From contig CAVSDF010000005.1 in assembly GCA_963726715.1 (NCBI GenBank), forward strand, positions 310,001 through 374,000: a DNA stretch of 64,000 nucleotides, in the 5' to 3' direction. Shown here piece by piece: positions 17,355 through 27,408 of the stretch. The stretch is from CAVSDF01 sp963726715. Its GTDB lineage: Bacteria; Bacteroidota; Rhodothermia; Rhodothermales; BA12. Position 1 is the stretch's first letter; the number at the start of each line of letters is the position of its first letter. The notes under the pieces were generated by a model. The model did not search any database, was not told the origin of the DNA, and saw only the letters and a list, made by a program, of their open reading frames with translations. Made by a program: the position numbers and the translations under genes.

Positions 17355-20300
17355 ATGCGCCGTTTTCGCCTGCCTCGTTGCCTCCTGCGCCTGTCGGGCG
17401 CGGTGCTGACGTGGGCGCTCACGATGGCGCTGCTGCCGGATGCGGCGCGGGCGCAGCGCACGGACTCGCTGCCGGCGGCCCGGCGCGTGATTGCGGGCGA
17501 CAGCCTCATGCGCCTCGCCCGGTGGCGCGACACGCTCCGCGTCGATCTGCCGCCGCCGTATCGTCTGCGGCCGTTTGTGGTGCCGGGAAGCGTGCAGATC
17601 GTCGCCAACGGGGCCGTGCTCGACAGCGCCGCCTACCGCCTCGACGCCCGCACGGGCGAGTTGTGGCTGACCGCCGCGGCGCCGGACGTGCTGATTCAGC
17701 TTCTCGCCGGGTACGAGACGTACGGCTACCAGATCGCCGCGCGCTACGGCCTCCCCGGCGTGGTCCGGCGCGAGGCCGAGCGCGACACCTCGAACGTCCT
17801 CCGCGGCTTCGACGACCCACCGACCGCGGCGCCGACGGAGCCGACGCTGCGCCGCACCGGCGCGATCACGCGCGGCGTCCTCGCCGGGTCGAACCGCGAC
17901 GTGGCGCTCGAATCGAGCCTCCGCGTCCAACTCGACGGCGAGATCGCGCCCGGCGTGCATGTCGAGGCCGCCCTCACCGACGCCAACACGCCGATCCTCG
18001 CCGACGGCACGACGCAGCGCCTCTCCGAGTTCGACCGCGTCGCGCTCTCGGTCACCACGCGCCGCACGACGGCCCGGCTGGGAGATGTGGACCTGAGCTT
18101 CGAGGGCAGCGACCTCGCGCGGATCGGGCGGAAGGTGCAGGGCGCCTTCGTCGAGACGCGGCTCGGCGCGCGCGGGGCGCTTTCGCGGCGGGCGAATCGC
18201 GGTCGCGGGCGCCGCGCTCGCGCGGGCAGTTCCGGTTGCAGCAGATCGTGCCCATCGAGGGCGTGCAGGGGCCGTACCGGTTGCGACGGGCGCCTCCGGC
18301 GAGACGTTCGTGCTGGTGATTCCCGGCTCCGACGCCGTCTACCTCAACGGCGAGCGGCTCGCCCGCGACCGCGACGCCGACTACACGATCGAGTACGCGA
18401 CCGGCGAGGTCACGCTCACCTCGCGCCGCCTGCTGCGCGCGACCGACCGCCTGACCGTCGAGTTCCAGTACACGCGCCAATCAGTTCTCCCGCACGCTCA
18501 CCGTCGCCGGCGCGCCGAGGCCGGCCTCTGGGGCACCGCCGGCGGCGCCCGCGCCTGCTCGCTCGGCCTCACCGTCGCCCGCGAAGCCGACGCGGCGGGC
18601 TTGCCCGCGGGCCTCGACCTCACCGACGACGACGCGGCGGCGATCCGCGCGAGCGGCGACGGCATCGCCTTCCGCAGCGGGCGCCACCCGCCTGCCCGCC
18701 TACGACCCGCTCGCGCCGTTCGTCCAGTACCGCCGCGACGTCCGCGCGGCCGGAGGCGACACCGTCTACGTGGCCCTCGACGCCGCGCCCGCGACCGTCG
18801 GAGGCCGTCTACCGCGTGCGTTTCACCCGCGCGGACCGGGGCAGGGGCGCTACGTGCGCGCCTCGACGACGATCTCGGGCATCGCCTACGCCTACGCCGG
18901 GCCGGGCCGCGGCGACTACGACGCCATCCGCCTGCTGCCGAAACCGCGCGGCCAGGCACTCGTCGGCGTGCAGGCGCGCGTACGTCCGCGCGGCGGACCG
19001 CTCGACGTGTCGGTCGATGTCGCCGCGACACGCCTCGACGAGAACCGCCTCTCGCCCGCTCGACGAAGCCGACGACGACGGGCTCGGCGCCATCGTCGGC
19101 GGGTCTCGGCTGCGCGAGACGGCGCTCGGGCGCATCGGCGAACGGTCACTCGGACGTGGATCGTTCGAGGCGACGCATCGGGCGCGCGCGGCCTCGTTCG
19201 CGCCGTTCGACCGGACGCGCCAGGCGGACTTCGAGCAGCGCTGGAACGTCCCCGCCCGCGCATCGCCAACCCGTTCGATGCCCTCGACGCAGGCCGCGCC
19301 GAGACGACGACCGAGGTGCGCGCCGCGTGGCTGCCGACGAAAACGGCCCGGTTGCGAACTCGACGGCGGACGCCTCGCGCTCGGGTCGGCCTTCGAGAGC
19401 CTGCGCGGCGCGGCGCGCACGAGCGTCGAGGCGGGGCGGTTGTCGATCCGCTACGGCGCCGAGACGGCGCGGAGCACGGCGCGCTCGCGGTGACGCTGCC
19501 GGACTCGCTCGCCACGCAGCCGCCGCAGCGGCTCGGCGGGATGTGGACGCGAGGATCGGGCGAGGCGCGCGTAAAGGCGGGCGCGTGGTCCCCGGCGTGG
19601 TCGTCGAGCACGAGCGCACGGACGCAGCGTGTGGGCACCGACACGCTCGATGCGGCCTCGCGGGGCTTCGCCGAAGTGCGGCCCGGCGTGCGCGTCGAAC
19701 GTGAGCGGCCTCGCTCGGACCTCGATCTCGTCGGGCGGGCCGAGTGGTTGCCCGTGGCGATGGACTGGCGCTCGCGGGCAGGGCGGCGGCGTGGCGGGCG
19801 ACGTGGGCCGTGCGCTGCTGCGGCACTCTCCGCGCCGAAGGGCGGGCGACGCTGCGGCGGACGCACTACCGCGACGGTTTCAGCCTCGTCGGATGGCGCG
19901 CGCGATCAGGACGCCGTCGCCATCCAGCAGGACCTGCGGTGGGCGCCGCTCCGCCGCGCGCTCGACCTTCGGACTGACGTACGAGGCGCAGACCGAGCGC
20001 CGCCCGACAGCAGCAGGAGGTCTACGTCCGCGTCTCGCCCGAACTCGCCGAGGCGCGCTACGTCTGGCGCGACCGAACGGCAACGGCGCCCGCGAACTCG
20101 ACGAGTTCGTCTTGGAGAGCTCGCCCTACGAAGGCGAATACGCCCGCACGTTCGTCTCCACCGACCGCCTCCTGGGCGTGGCGACGATCCGCGCCCGAGC
20201 CCGCTCGGTCTCGACCCGTCGCGGATCAGCGCTTCGCCGCTCCTGCGCCCGGGTACTCGCTCCGCGCCACCCTCGACGTCGACGAGCAGAGCACCGCGCG

Positions 20301-21015
20301 CGACGCGTGGCGCCTCTACCTGCTCGACCTGCGCCGCTTCCTCGTGCCCGGCCTGACCGGTCAGCGGGCGCGTCCGCGCCGCGCACGGACCTGTCGCTCT
20401 GGCGCGGCGCACCGCGCGCGGCGGCCTCGACATCGGCGCCGCCCTCGCGCGCACGCAGACGGCCTCTCGAGCGGCACGAGCGCCGCCGCCTGCGCACGCT
20501 CCGTGCCGAGGGGCGCTACCGCCCGTCCGACGCCCTGACCGCGCGCGTGGTCCTGACCGACGAGGCCAACACCGCCGAGAGCGACCGCTTCGCGAGCCGC
20601 CGCTACCGCATCGACGGGCGCGGAGCCTCGACGCCTCGCTCGGCTGGCAGCCGCGCCCGCTCGATCGCCCTGCAGCGCCGGCGCCGCCGTGTGCCGCCGC
20701 ACCGACCGTGAGGCCGACCGCAGCCGCCACCTCATCCGCATGCCCCTCGATGCGCGCTTCTGCGGGCGCCGCCGCTTCGTGGCGACCGCGGGCGCCGAGG
20801 CCGCGTTCGTGCGCCTGCAACGGCGCCGCCGAGGGCGAGGCCGCCTACGAACTCACCGAAGGGCGCGGGCGGGGCCGCTCGCTGCTCTGGAGCGCGGCAG
20901 CTTCAGGCGGCCCTCACCAGCACGCTCGGCCTCACCGTCACCTACGACGGCCGCGCGCCCGAGGGCCTGCCCCGTCCTCCACACCCTCCGGATGCAGGCG
21001 ACCGCGACGTTCTGA
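17355..21015 (+). pseudogene. Large outer-membrane/surface protein, about ten frameshifts
   Basis: About 1,220 codons. The first 275 residues are in one frame: signal peptide (LTWALTMALLPDAARAQ), then GSVQIVANGAVLDSAAYRLD and LESSLRVQLDGEIAPGVHVE. Near 18185 the frame breaks, followed by QFRLQQIVPIEGVQGPYRL and, in a third frame, FVLVIPGSDAVYLNGERLAR then DYTIEYATGEVTLTSRRLL. That pattern of YLNGE plus DYTIEY is seen in SprA-like and related Bacteroidota surface proteins. Many further short frames lead to TVTYDGRAPEGLP and VLHTLRMQATATF, a C-terminal phenylalanine typical of outer-membrane barrels. Either a decayed gene or a badly corrected stretch. A TACCTTG word lies 70 bases before the ATG. 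Confidence 0.6.
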
Positions 21016-21032
21016 GGCAGGCGCGGCGGCGC

Positions 21033-21039
21033 TACCTTG
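21033..21039 (+). promoter_or_regulatory. TACCTTG, Bacteroidota-like -7 word
   Basis: The word ends 21 bases before ATG 21061, the same spacing as the exact TACCTTTG before the methyltransferase at 40185. No convincing -33 TTG could be placed. Confidence 0.4.
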
Positions 21040-21060
21040 CCCCTGAAATCCACGATTCCG

Positions 21061-21621
21061 ATGCTCCATCCCTTCCTCGGGCGCTCGCCCCGGCTCGACG
21101 GCTCCGTGTGGGTCGCGCCGTCTGCCGACGTGATCGGCGATGTCGTCTTCGGCGAGGCGTGCAGCGTCTGGTACCAGGCCGTCGTGCGCGGCAACGTCAA
21201 CTTCATCCGCATCGGGCGGCGCACGAACGTGCAGGACGGCGCCGTCCTCCACGTCACCAACCGGACCGCCCCGCTCGTCATCGGCGACGAGGTGACGATC
21301 GGGCACGGCGCCATCGTCCACGGCTGCACCATCGAAGACCGCGTGCTCGTGGGGATGGGCGCGGTCGTGATGGACCACGCCGTCGTCGGGGCGGATTCCA
21401 TCCTCGGCGCCCGCGCGCTCGTCACGCAGGGCGTCGTGATTCCGCCGCGCTCGCTCGTCGTCGGCAGTCCGGCGAAGGTGATCCGCTCGTTGACAGACGC
21501 CGAAGTGGCGTCGATCGGGCGCTACGCGGAGAATTACGTCCGCTACAGCCGCGTCCACCTCGGTGTTGACGTGCCCGACGAGAATCCGTTCTACACGCCG
21601 CCCGACGAACGCGACGAGTGA
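21061..21621 (+). CDS. Gamma-carbonic anhydrase family hexapeptide-repeat protein
   Basis: 186 residues forming a left-handed beta helix. Hexapeptide turns are visible through VWVAPSADVIGDVVFGEAC, IGRRTNVQDGAVLHV, IGHGAIVHGCTIEDRVLVG and DSILGARALVTQGVVIPPRS. The histidines in HVTN, IGHGAIVHG and the Q-D pair in NVQDG match metal-site positions of the gamma-CA (CamH/YrdA) group, which are often metal-binding but not always active anhydrases. The C-terminal helix (AEVASIGRYAENYVRYSRVH) is also typical. ATG 21061 is preferred over an in-frame TTG 24 bases upstream. Intact and cytoplasmic. Confidence 0.92.
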   Translation: MLHPFLGRSPRLDGSVWVAPSADVIGDVVFGEACSVWYQAVVRGNVNFIRIGRRTNVQDGAVLHVTNRTAPLVIGDEVTIGHGAIVHGCTIEDRVLVGMGAVVMDHAVVGADSILGARALVTQGVVIPPRSLVVGSPAKVIRSLTDAEVASIGRYAENYVRYSRVHLGVDVPDENPFYTPPDERDE

Positions 21622-21690
21622 TGGATGGGGACGGGGACCGAGCGCGACGGGCGGAGTAGACGCGTGCTTCCCACACCCTCCGCTGCCCCG

Positions 21691-22653
21691 ATGCGCATCT
21701 GCCTCGTCACCAATCCCGGCGCCGGTTCGGCCGGGCAGATGGAGCAGCTGCGCGGCGTGCTCGACCAGGTCGGCGCCGAAGTCTGCGAGACGCCCGGACC
21801 CGGCACCGGCGCCGATGTCGCCGAAGCGTCGGCGCGGTCGGGCGCAGATGCGGTCGTCGCCTGTGGGGGCGACGGGACGATCAACGAGGTGATCAACGGC
21901 CTGATGCGGTTCGGGGAGGCCGATCGGCCCGTCTTCGGCGTCGTCCCGATGGGCACCGGCAACGACCTCGCGCGCACGCTGAACCTCCCGCGCGACCCGC
22001 GCGACGCCCTCGCGCTCGTCGTCTCCGCCCTCCACGACCCGTCCCGCCTGCGCCCGCTCGATGTCTTCCACCTCACGGCGCCGAACGTGTCACGCTTCGG
22101 CGTCAACGTCGCCGCGGGTGGCTTCTCCGGCGCCGTCGGCGAGGCGATGTCGAGCGAGTTGAAGGCGCGGTGGGGGCCGCTCGCCTACCTCGTCGGCACC
22201 GTGAAAGCGCTCCCCGCCCTCGAACCCTTCGCCACCGTCATCGAGGCCGACGGCGTCGTCTACGACCGCCGCGACCTGTTCAACGTCTTCGTCGCCAACG
22301 GGCGCTATGTCGCAGGCGGCAAACTCGTCACCGCCGACGCGGATGTGTCGGACGGATGGCTCGACCTCGTGCTCGTCCACGTCGGGACGACGGCGGAGCT
22401 TGCGGCGATGACGGCGCGCTTCGTGGCCGGGCAGCACCACGAGAGCCCGCTCGTGGAGACGCTGCGGGCGCGCCACGTGCGCATCGATTCGACGCCGGGG
22501 ATGCTCTTCAACGTCGACGGCGAACTCGTCACGCAGGAGCCGATCACGTTCGACCTGCACCCGGCGGCCCTCCGCGTCGTGGTCGGCCACCTCCCGGACC
22601 CCAACGGCCCGGCGCGCGGCGCGAGCGTGCCGACCGAGGTGCCGTGGGGCTGA
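21691..22653 (+). CDS. Diacylglycerol/lipid kinase family protein
   Basis: 320 residues, intact. The DAGK catalytic N-domain shows LVTNPGAGSAG, VACGGDGTINEVINGL (the GGDGT ATP loop) and VVPMGTGNDLART. The C-domain carries GGKLVTADADVSDGWLDLVL and NVDGELVTQEP, as in YegS/BmrU and DgkB-like enzymes. It probably phosphorylates a membrane lipid such as diacylglycerol; the exact substrate is not visible. It starts 69 bases after the hexapeptide protein and is followed by a palindromic repeat. Confidence 0.93.
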   Translation: MRICLVTNPGAGSAGQMEQLRGVLDQVGAEVCETPGPGTGADVAEASARSGADAVVACGGDGTINEVINGLMRFGEADRPVFGVVPMGTGNDLARTLNLPRDPRDALALVVSALHDPSRLRPLDVFHLTAPNVSRFGVNVAAGGFSGAVGEAMSSELKARWGPLAYLVGTVKALPALEPFATVIEADGVVYDRRDLFNVFVANGRYVAGGKLVTADADVSDGWLDLVLVHVGTTAELAAMTARFVAGQHHESPLVETLRARHVRIDSTPGMLFNVDGELVTQEPITFDLHPAALRVVVGHLPDPNGPARGASVPTEVPWG

Positions 22654-22700
22654 CGCATCGTCGTGGGGGATGGGGTGGCGGATGTCGGCGTTCGGGGGGC

Positions 22701-22729
22701 GTAGAGACGCATCGGCGATGCGTCTCTAC
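22701..22729. repeat. Dispersed palindrome, copy e
   Basis: Arms gtagagacgcatcg and cgatgcgtctctac around g. The left flank ggcgttcggggggc resembles copies b and c; the right flank cacgcgccg matches the minisatellite side of the copy at 17111. It lies between the stop of the lipid kinase and the convergent deacetylase gene. Confidence 0.9.
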
Positions 22730-22738
22730 CACGCGCCG

Positions 22739-23438
22739 TTATGCTCGCGCCGCCATGAGTGCGCGAACCGCGGGCACGACCGACACGGGCCACCGCCGGG
22801 CCTTCGTGCAGCACGACGAGGCTCCCCGCGCGGGCGAGGCGGTGCGTGGTGGCGGCGACGGTCTCGGCGGTGGCGTGGGGGCGGAAGTCGCCCGGCATCA
22901 CGTCCCAGAGCCAGAGGGGCAGGGCAGCGCGGCGCGCCCACGCGAGCAGGCGCGGCGTCAGGTGGCCGAAGGGCGGGCGCACGGCATCGACGGGACTGCC
23001 GCTGAGGTCTTCGAGGATGTGGCGTCCGTCCGTCCACGCGTCGGTGTCGAAGCGCGTGCGCCAGAGATCGGCGTGGGTCGGGCCGTGGAGGCCGATCCGG
23101 TGCCCGGCGGCGGCGATGCGGCGCGCGAGAGCGGGGTGGGTGCGCGCGGCGTCGGCGAGGAGGAAGAAGGTGACAGGTGCCGCGTCCGTTGGTGCGGTGG
23201 CGAGGGTGTCGAGGAGGGCGGGGGTGGTCGCGGGCGAGGGGCCGTCGTCGAAGGTGAGGACGAGGCCGCGCACGCCGGGCAGGCGCGTGACGACGGCCGG
23301 TCGGCAATCGGGAAGGGCGGGCAGGCGCGAGAGAACGCGCGCGGCGAGGCGGACGGCGTGCGTCGCGGGGACGTCGAAGTGCCGGTCGGAGGCGGCGGTC
23401 GGGGCAGGGCGCATTCGGTCGAAAGCGGAGGCGCTCAC
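22739..23438 (-). CDS. Polysaccharide deacetylase (NodB-like), frameshifted near its end
   Basis: About 233 codons. NodB motifs in order: TFDDGPSP (metal Asp), HGPTH (metal His pair), RPPFGHLTP, WLWDVMPGDF and VVLHEG. It removes N- or O-acetyl groups from a cell-wall or exopolysaccharide. No clear signal peptide. The GTG start at 23438 overlaps the TGA of the glycosyltransferase (GTGA), so the two are translationally coupled and probably act on the same polymer. Near 22775 the frame must change to end as PAVRALMAARA at the stop at 22739; without the shift the reading runs through the palindrome, which is unlikely. Confidence 0.85.
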
Positions 23439-24655
23439 GCGGCCTCGGCGTCCTCGGGGGCGAACGAGCGGCCTTTCCACGATGGCGTCCCGAGGACGGC
23501 GGCGACGCCCATCGCCACGACGTAGCCGAGGTGGCCGAGCTGCGCCGGAAGGTGCCACGCGAGCAGCCGCAGCTGTCCGACGTGCCGCAGGATTCGGGTG
23601 AGGAGGAGGGTCTCAGCGACGATCTTGACCCCGAACGCGGCGACGACGAAGGGCCACAGGTGCGGCCAGACGGTGAGCGCGCCGAGCGAGGCGAGGAGTG
23701 CGGCGAAGAAGATCCAGACGATGCGGATGATCGTCCCGCGCCAGAGACCGGGGTAGCGCGTGCCGAGCGACGCCCACCTCCGCCGCTGCATCCAGAACGC
23801 GCCGACGGTCGGCTCCGGACACGCCGTCACGACGGCGCCGCTCGACGGGCAGAAGGTGGCGTGGAGCGACGGGTCGGCCGCGACGCGAAGCAGCAGCAAC
23901 TCGTCGTCCCACGGCGTCACGCGCTCGGGCAGGACCGCCGCGCCGGAGCCGGTCACGCCGAGGGCTTCGAAGAGGCGGCGCGGGTAGGCGAGCGAGGCCG
24001 AGTTGCACATGAACGGCGCGTTCAGGCCGAGCGCCCCGCCGCCGATGCCGACGAGCCCGGCGAATTCGAGCGCTTGGAGCGCGCCGAAGATGCCCGCGCC
24101 GCTGGGGTCCATTCGCACGGCGCCCGCGACGATGCCCGCGCGCGTGCCGAGCGCCGCCACCATTCCGCGAATCCAGCCCGGCGTGACCGTGCAGTCGGCG
24201 TCTGTGGTCAGGAGGACGCTGCCGGTGGCCTCGCGGAGTCCCCATGCGAGCGCGGCGCCCTTGTGGCCCTCGGTCTCGTCGTCGAGGCGGTCGGCGAGGC
24301 AGACGAGCCTCAGCACGTCGCCGCCTCCCTTGTCGCTGCCGATGGCGCGCTGTACATCGCGGACGCGCTCGGCGGTGTCGTCGCGCGAGAAGTCGTCGAC
24401 GACGATGATCTCGGCGCGCCCGGCGGGGTAGTCGCAGGCGAGGAGCGAGGCGAGGCAGGCCTCGATGTGTGCCGCCTCGTTGCGCGCGGGCACGACGACG
24501 CTGACGGTCGGCCAGATCGTCGGCTCGGGCGGGCGGCGGCGCAGGGCGCGGTGCAGCCCGACGGCCCACGCGGTCACCTGGGCCGCGTAGATCCCGGCGA
24601 GTGCGACGAGCACCCAGCCCGCGGTGGCCGTCCAGCCTGCGGCAGTCGTCGTCAT
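23435..24655 (-). CDS. Family 2 glycosyltransferase, membrane-bound
   Basis: 406 residues, intact. An N-terminal membrane helix (TAGWVLVALAGIYAAQVTAW) precedes a GT-A domain: VSVVVPARNEAAHIEACLAS, IIVVDDFSRDDTAERV, LLTTDADCTV (DxD-type metal site), WDDELLLLRVA and QRRRWASLG (the QxxRW motif of processive enzymes). Two or three helices follow (IVWIFFAALLASLGALTVW, AQLGHLGYVVAMGVAAVLG). This is the layout of inner-membrane polysaccharide synthases or lipid-linked sugar transferases. Coupled to the deacetylase by overlap. Confidence 0.93.
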   Translation of the reverse strand: MTTTAAGWTATAGWVLVALAGIYAAQVTAWAVGLHRALRRRPPEPTIWPTVSVVVPARNEAAHIEACLASLLACDYPAGRAEIIVVDDFSRDDTAERVRDVQRAIGSDKGGGDVLRLVCLADRLDDETEGHKGAALAWGLREATGSVLLTTDADCTVTPGWIRGMVAALGTRAGIVAGAVRMDPSGAGIFGALQALEFAGLVGIGGGALGLNAPFMCNSASLAYPRRLFEALGVTGSGAAVLPERVTPWDDELLLLRVAADPSLHATFCPSSGAVVTACPEPTVGAFWMQRRRWASLGTRYPGLWRGTIIRIVWIFFAALLASLGALTVWPHLWPFVVAAFGVKIVAETLLLTRILRHVGQLRLLAWHLPAQLGHLGYVVAMGVAAVLGTPSWKGRSFAPEDAEAA

Positions 24656-24766
24656 CGCGCCGCAGCGTCAGCCGCTTTCATCGGCACCGCGACGCCGACG
24701 CACGCGCGGTGCCTGACACAGTCGAGGTCGCTCAAGGTCTTCATGGGGCCAGGCATGGAGGGTCGG

Positions 24767-24787
24767 GTAGCAAAAATCGGTCTCTAC
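24767..24787. repeat. Degenerate copy of the gtagagac palindrome
   Basis: Reads gtagc, then aaaaatcggtctctac, and is followed by acgccccacggc. In reverse complement the order ccgtggggcgtgtagagac closely follows the conserved flank-plus-arm of intact copies, but the inner arms no longer pair. Confidence 0.4.
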
Positions 24788-24855
24788 ACGCCCCACGGCG
24801 TCCCTGCGATCCGCCGATGTCGGTTCTCGGTTCACTGCGCCCGGACAGGGATGAG

Positions 24856-25064
24856 TCACCGAGCGGCCCAGGGCTCGCCGACGCGGTTCTGGAAGCGAGC
24901 GGTCCGCGCTACGCGCAAGGCTTCCTCGTCCACGCCGTATCCGCCCCCCGCAGCACCCCGTCGACGCCGACCCACACGCCCGTGGCGCCGAGGACCAACG
25001 CCACGAGTCGCCCGGTACCCGTCCATTCGCGTTTCCGGGCAGAGCGAGGCGAGACGTCGGACAC
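24856..25064 (-). CDS. Possible small membrane protein, with slip at a G run
   Basis: From GTG 25064 the reading is basic, then one hydrophobic segment (RLVALVLGATGVWVGVDGVL), then a run of six G. In one frame it ends quickly; one base differently it continues YGVDEEALRVARTARFQNRV and stops at 24856, giving about 69 residues. The helix plus conserved-looking tail suggests a genuine small inner-membrane protein, but no family is recognised. It lies downstream of the sigma factor past a terminator. Confidence 0.3.
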
Positions 25065-25147
25065 GGCGGGAGACGAAAGGAAGGCCCGTGGCACGCAGCC
25101 CCCGCCGTCTCCGATCCAGACGGTGCGGAGCAGGGAGGACGTAAAAC

Positions 25148-25177
25148 GACCTGCCCGGCGCGAGCACCGGGCAGGTC
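25148..25177 (-). terminator. Rho-independent terminator of the sigma-factor gene
   Basis: An 11-bp perfect stem (gacctgcccgg / ccgggcaggtc) around an 8-base loop, followed on the minus strand by gttttac. It lies 22 bases past the sigma-factor stop. Confidence 0.8.
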
Positions 25178-25198
25178 TGGAAACGATTCGGGGGCCGG

Positions 25199-25807
25199 TC
25201 AGGCGACCGACTCCTCGGCATCCTCGCTCTCGCGCGATGAGAGGAAAGGATAGATGTCGCGCAGGAGGCCCTGCAGCTTGGTGCGGCCGCGGTTGATGCG
25301 GCTCTTGACGGTGCCCATCGGGAGGCCGGTGATCTCGGCGATCTCCTCGTAGGCGAGCTGCTGGATGTCGCGCAGCACGACGACCTCGCGGAACGAAGCC
25401 GGGATCTCCTTGAGCGCCTGCTGGATGTAGGCGTCCTGAATCATCGACTCGGCGTGCTTGTCGGGCAGGAACGTCTCGTCGGGGATTTCGAGCTCGTACT
25501 CCTCGTTGTCGCGGTTGACGCTCTGGAGCGAATACATCCGGCGGCGCTTGCGCTTGCGGTACTCCGAGCGCGCGAGGTTGCCGGCGATCGTGTAGAGCCA
25601 CGTCGAGAACTTGGCAATCCGCTGGTAGCTGTGCCGGTTGCGATGGACGCGCAGGAAGGTCTCCTGAAGCAGGTCCTCGCAGCGCTTGACGTCGCCGAGG
25701 AATCCGTAGAGGTAGCGCATGAGGCGCTCGCTGTACCGCTCGACGAGGATGTTGAACGCCTGGACGGTGCCCGCCTGGAACTGCTCCATCAGGTCCTCGT
25801 CGTTCAT
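25199..25807 (-). CDS. ECF-type RNA polymerase sigma factor
   Basis: 202 residues from ATG 25807. Region 2 spans about residues 1-85: AFNILVERYSERLMRYLYGF, CEDLLQETFLRVHRN and KFSTWLYTIAGNLARSEYRK. Region 4 spans about 135-190: IPASFREVVVLRDIQQLAYE, EIAEITGLPMGTVKSRINRG. Between them is an acidic linker (NEEYELEIPDETFLPDKHAE). An upstream in-frame ATG at 25960 would add 51 residues with no domain sense, but a TACTTTC word lies 40 bases before it, so the longer form is possible. No anti-sigma factor gene is adjacent; a terminator follows directly. Confidence 0.94.
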   Translation of the reverse strand: MNDEDLMEQFQAGTVQAFNILVERYSERLMRYLYGFLGDVKRCEDLLQETFLRVHRNRHSYQRIAKFSTWLYTIAGNLARSEYRKRKRRRMYSLQSVNRDNEEYELEIPDETFLPDKHAESMIQDAYIQQALKEIPASFREVVVLRDIQQLAYEEIAEITGLPMGTVKSRINRGRTKLQGLLRDIYPFLSSRESEDAEESVA

Positions 25808-26191
25808 GACGTTCAGCGTCGCATGGCGCAGCGCCGCGGGCGAGCGGGCGATGGTGCGCGAACGGGTGACGATGACGGAGTCGGACACGGCGGCGGGGGA
25901 GCAGTAGAAGTGGAGAGCGCGGACGGCACACGGGCGGGAGTCCGGCGGGTCAGTGACCATCAGCCAGAGTATATCGGGGCCCGGCCATCCTGTGGCGCCG
26001 AAAGTACGCGGCCGGGGGATGGCTTTTGCGTAACGAATGCGAAATGGGCTGTTGTACCCCCGAATGCAGGCCGCCTCCACCGGAACCGCTTTGCCAATTC
26101 ACGTCCGTCTGTTGCACCTTTGCACCTGCCCGGCCGCATCGCTGCCTGCTCTCCATCTCTGTCTTCCGATGCCGCTTCCGGGCCCGTGCGC
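25808..26191. other. 384-base divergent spacer
   Basis: Lies between the sigma factor (minus) and the isoaspartyl peptidase (plus). It includes TACTTTC on the minus strand (26006-26000) and CACCTTTG on the plus strand (26115-26122), both near matches to a Bacteroidota -7 word. No other structure is seen. Confidence 0.4.
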
Positions 26192-27282
26192 ATGCCGCAT
26201 TGTCTCCGCCGCGCCGTCCACATCGTCGTCGCCGTCTGCGCCGTCGCCACGGTCGCGCTCGTGGTCCTGCCGAACGCGGCGCACGCCCAACCGGCCCAGC
26301 CCGCGCCCGCCGCGCGGCCCATCGCCATCCATGGCGGCGCCGGGACGATCCTGCACGAGCGGAGGACGCCCGAGCGTGACGCTGCCTACCGCGCCGGACA
26401 CGCGATCCTCGCCGCGGGCGGTTCGTCGCACGACGCCGTCACGGCCCCCAACCGCACGATGGACGACTCGCCGCTCTTCGACGCGGGCGTCGGCGCGGCC
26501 CTGACCGACGCGGGCACGTCCGAAGCGGCGATCATGGACGGCTCCACGCGCGCCGCCGGGTCCGTCGCGGGCGTGCGGACGGTGCGGTCGCCGGTCGTGC
26601 TCGCGCGGCGCGTGATGGAGGCGAGTCCGCACGTGCTCATGGTCGGCAACGGCGCCGAGGCGTACGCCGCCGAGCAGCGGGCCGCCACGCCGGGCGTCGA
26701 CGGCTTTGCCGAGGTGTCGAGCGACGGTTCGTGCTGCCCGAGCGCCGCGAGGAGCTTCGGCAGATGCAGGAGGCGCGGCGCCGCAGCGGCGCGGCCTCGC
26801 CGGGCAGTGTGCCGTTCGATCCGGCGTGGGCGCCCGATCCGTACGGCATCGTCGACCAGAAGTACGGCACCGTCGGGGCGGTCGCGCTCGACATGAACGG
26901 GCACCTCGCGGCGGCGACCTCGACGGGCGGGATGATGGGCAAGCGCTTCGGGCGCGTCGGCGATGCGCCGATCGTCGGGGCGGGGACGCGTACGCCGAGG
27001 ACGCAACAGGCGCGGTGAGCGCGACCAGCCACGGGGGGCTCCATCCGCGGCGTCGTTGCGCACGACATCGCGTCCATGATTCGCTACGGTGACCTGTCGC
27101 TTGGCGAGGCCGCGAACGCCGCCGTCATGGGCCGCCTGACCGCTCTCGGCGGCACGGGGAGCGCCATCGCCCTCGACCGCACGGGCGGCATGTCGATGCC
27201 CTTCAACACGCCCGGAATGTACCGCGGCGCCATCTCGACCGACGGCACGCTCCGCACGGCCATCTACGCCGGCGAGCGCTGA
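26192..27282 (+). CDS. Secreted isoaspartyl peptidase/L-asparaginase (Ntn hydrolase), frameshifted
   Basis: About 363 codons with an N-terminal export signal (VAVCAVATVALVVLPNAAHAQ), then PIAIHGGAGTILHERRTPE typical of the plant-type asparaginase family. The self-cleavage site and nucleophile are in KYGTVGAVALDMNGHLAAAT (threonine of GTVG). Substrate-binding blocks TSTGGMMGKRFGRVGDAPIV and ATSHGGSIRG follow. Frames change near 26725, 26985 and 27035; together they give a complete alpha plus beta chain. The enzyme hydrolyses isoaspartyl dipeptides or asparagine in the periplasm. The ATG at 26192 is chosen because it begins the signal peptide; an ATG at 26169 is in another frame. Confidence 0.83.
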
Positions 27283-27408
27283 CCCTGCGCTGACGGCCCC
27301 TTGAGAGGCGATTTTCGGACTGACGGAGCCGTTGGCACGGCGTTGGGAAGAGACAGGACAGGCGCTCGTCCGGGCCTGCTCCCTTCGGCCTCCCAACCCT
27401 CCACCGCC

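Larger units (their letters stand above)
24656..25198. other. 543-base spacer between glycosyltransferase and sigma-factor genes
   Basis: Holds the upstream region of the glycosyltransferase, a degenerate palindrome (24767-24787), a possible short membrane-protein gene (24856-25064) and the sigma-factor terminator (25148-25177). Nothing else is supportable. Confidence 0.6.

Noticed and set aside
12895..17355. Plus-strand open frame of about 1,486 codons
   Set aside because: It runs antisense to the barrel gene and out of frame through purD; composition is Arg/Ala/Pro-rich with no domain. In GC-rich DNA such long shadow frames are expected.
22305..22738. C-terminal extension of the deacetylase across the palindrome and into the lipid kinase gene
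   Set aside because: The extension would be antisense to the well-conserved kinase; a one-base shift gives a natural stop at 22739.
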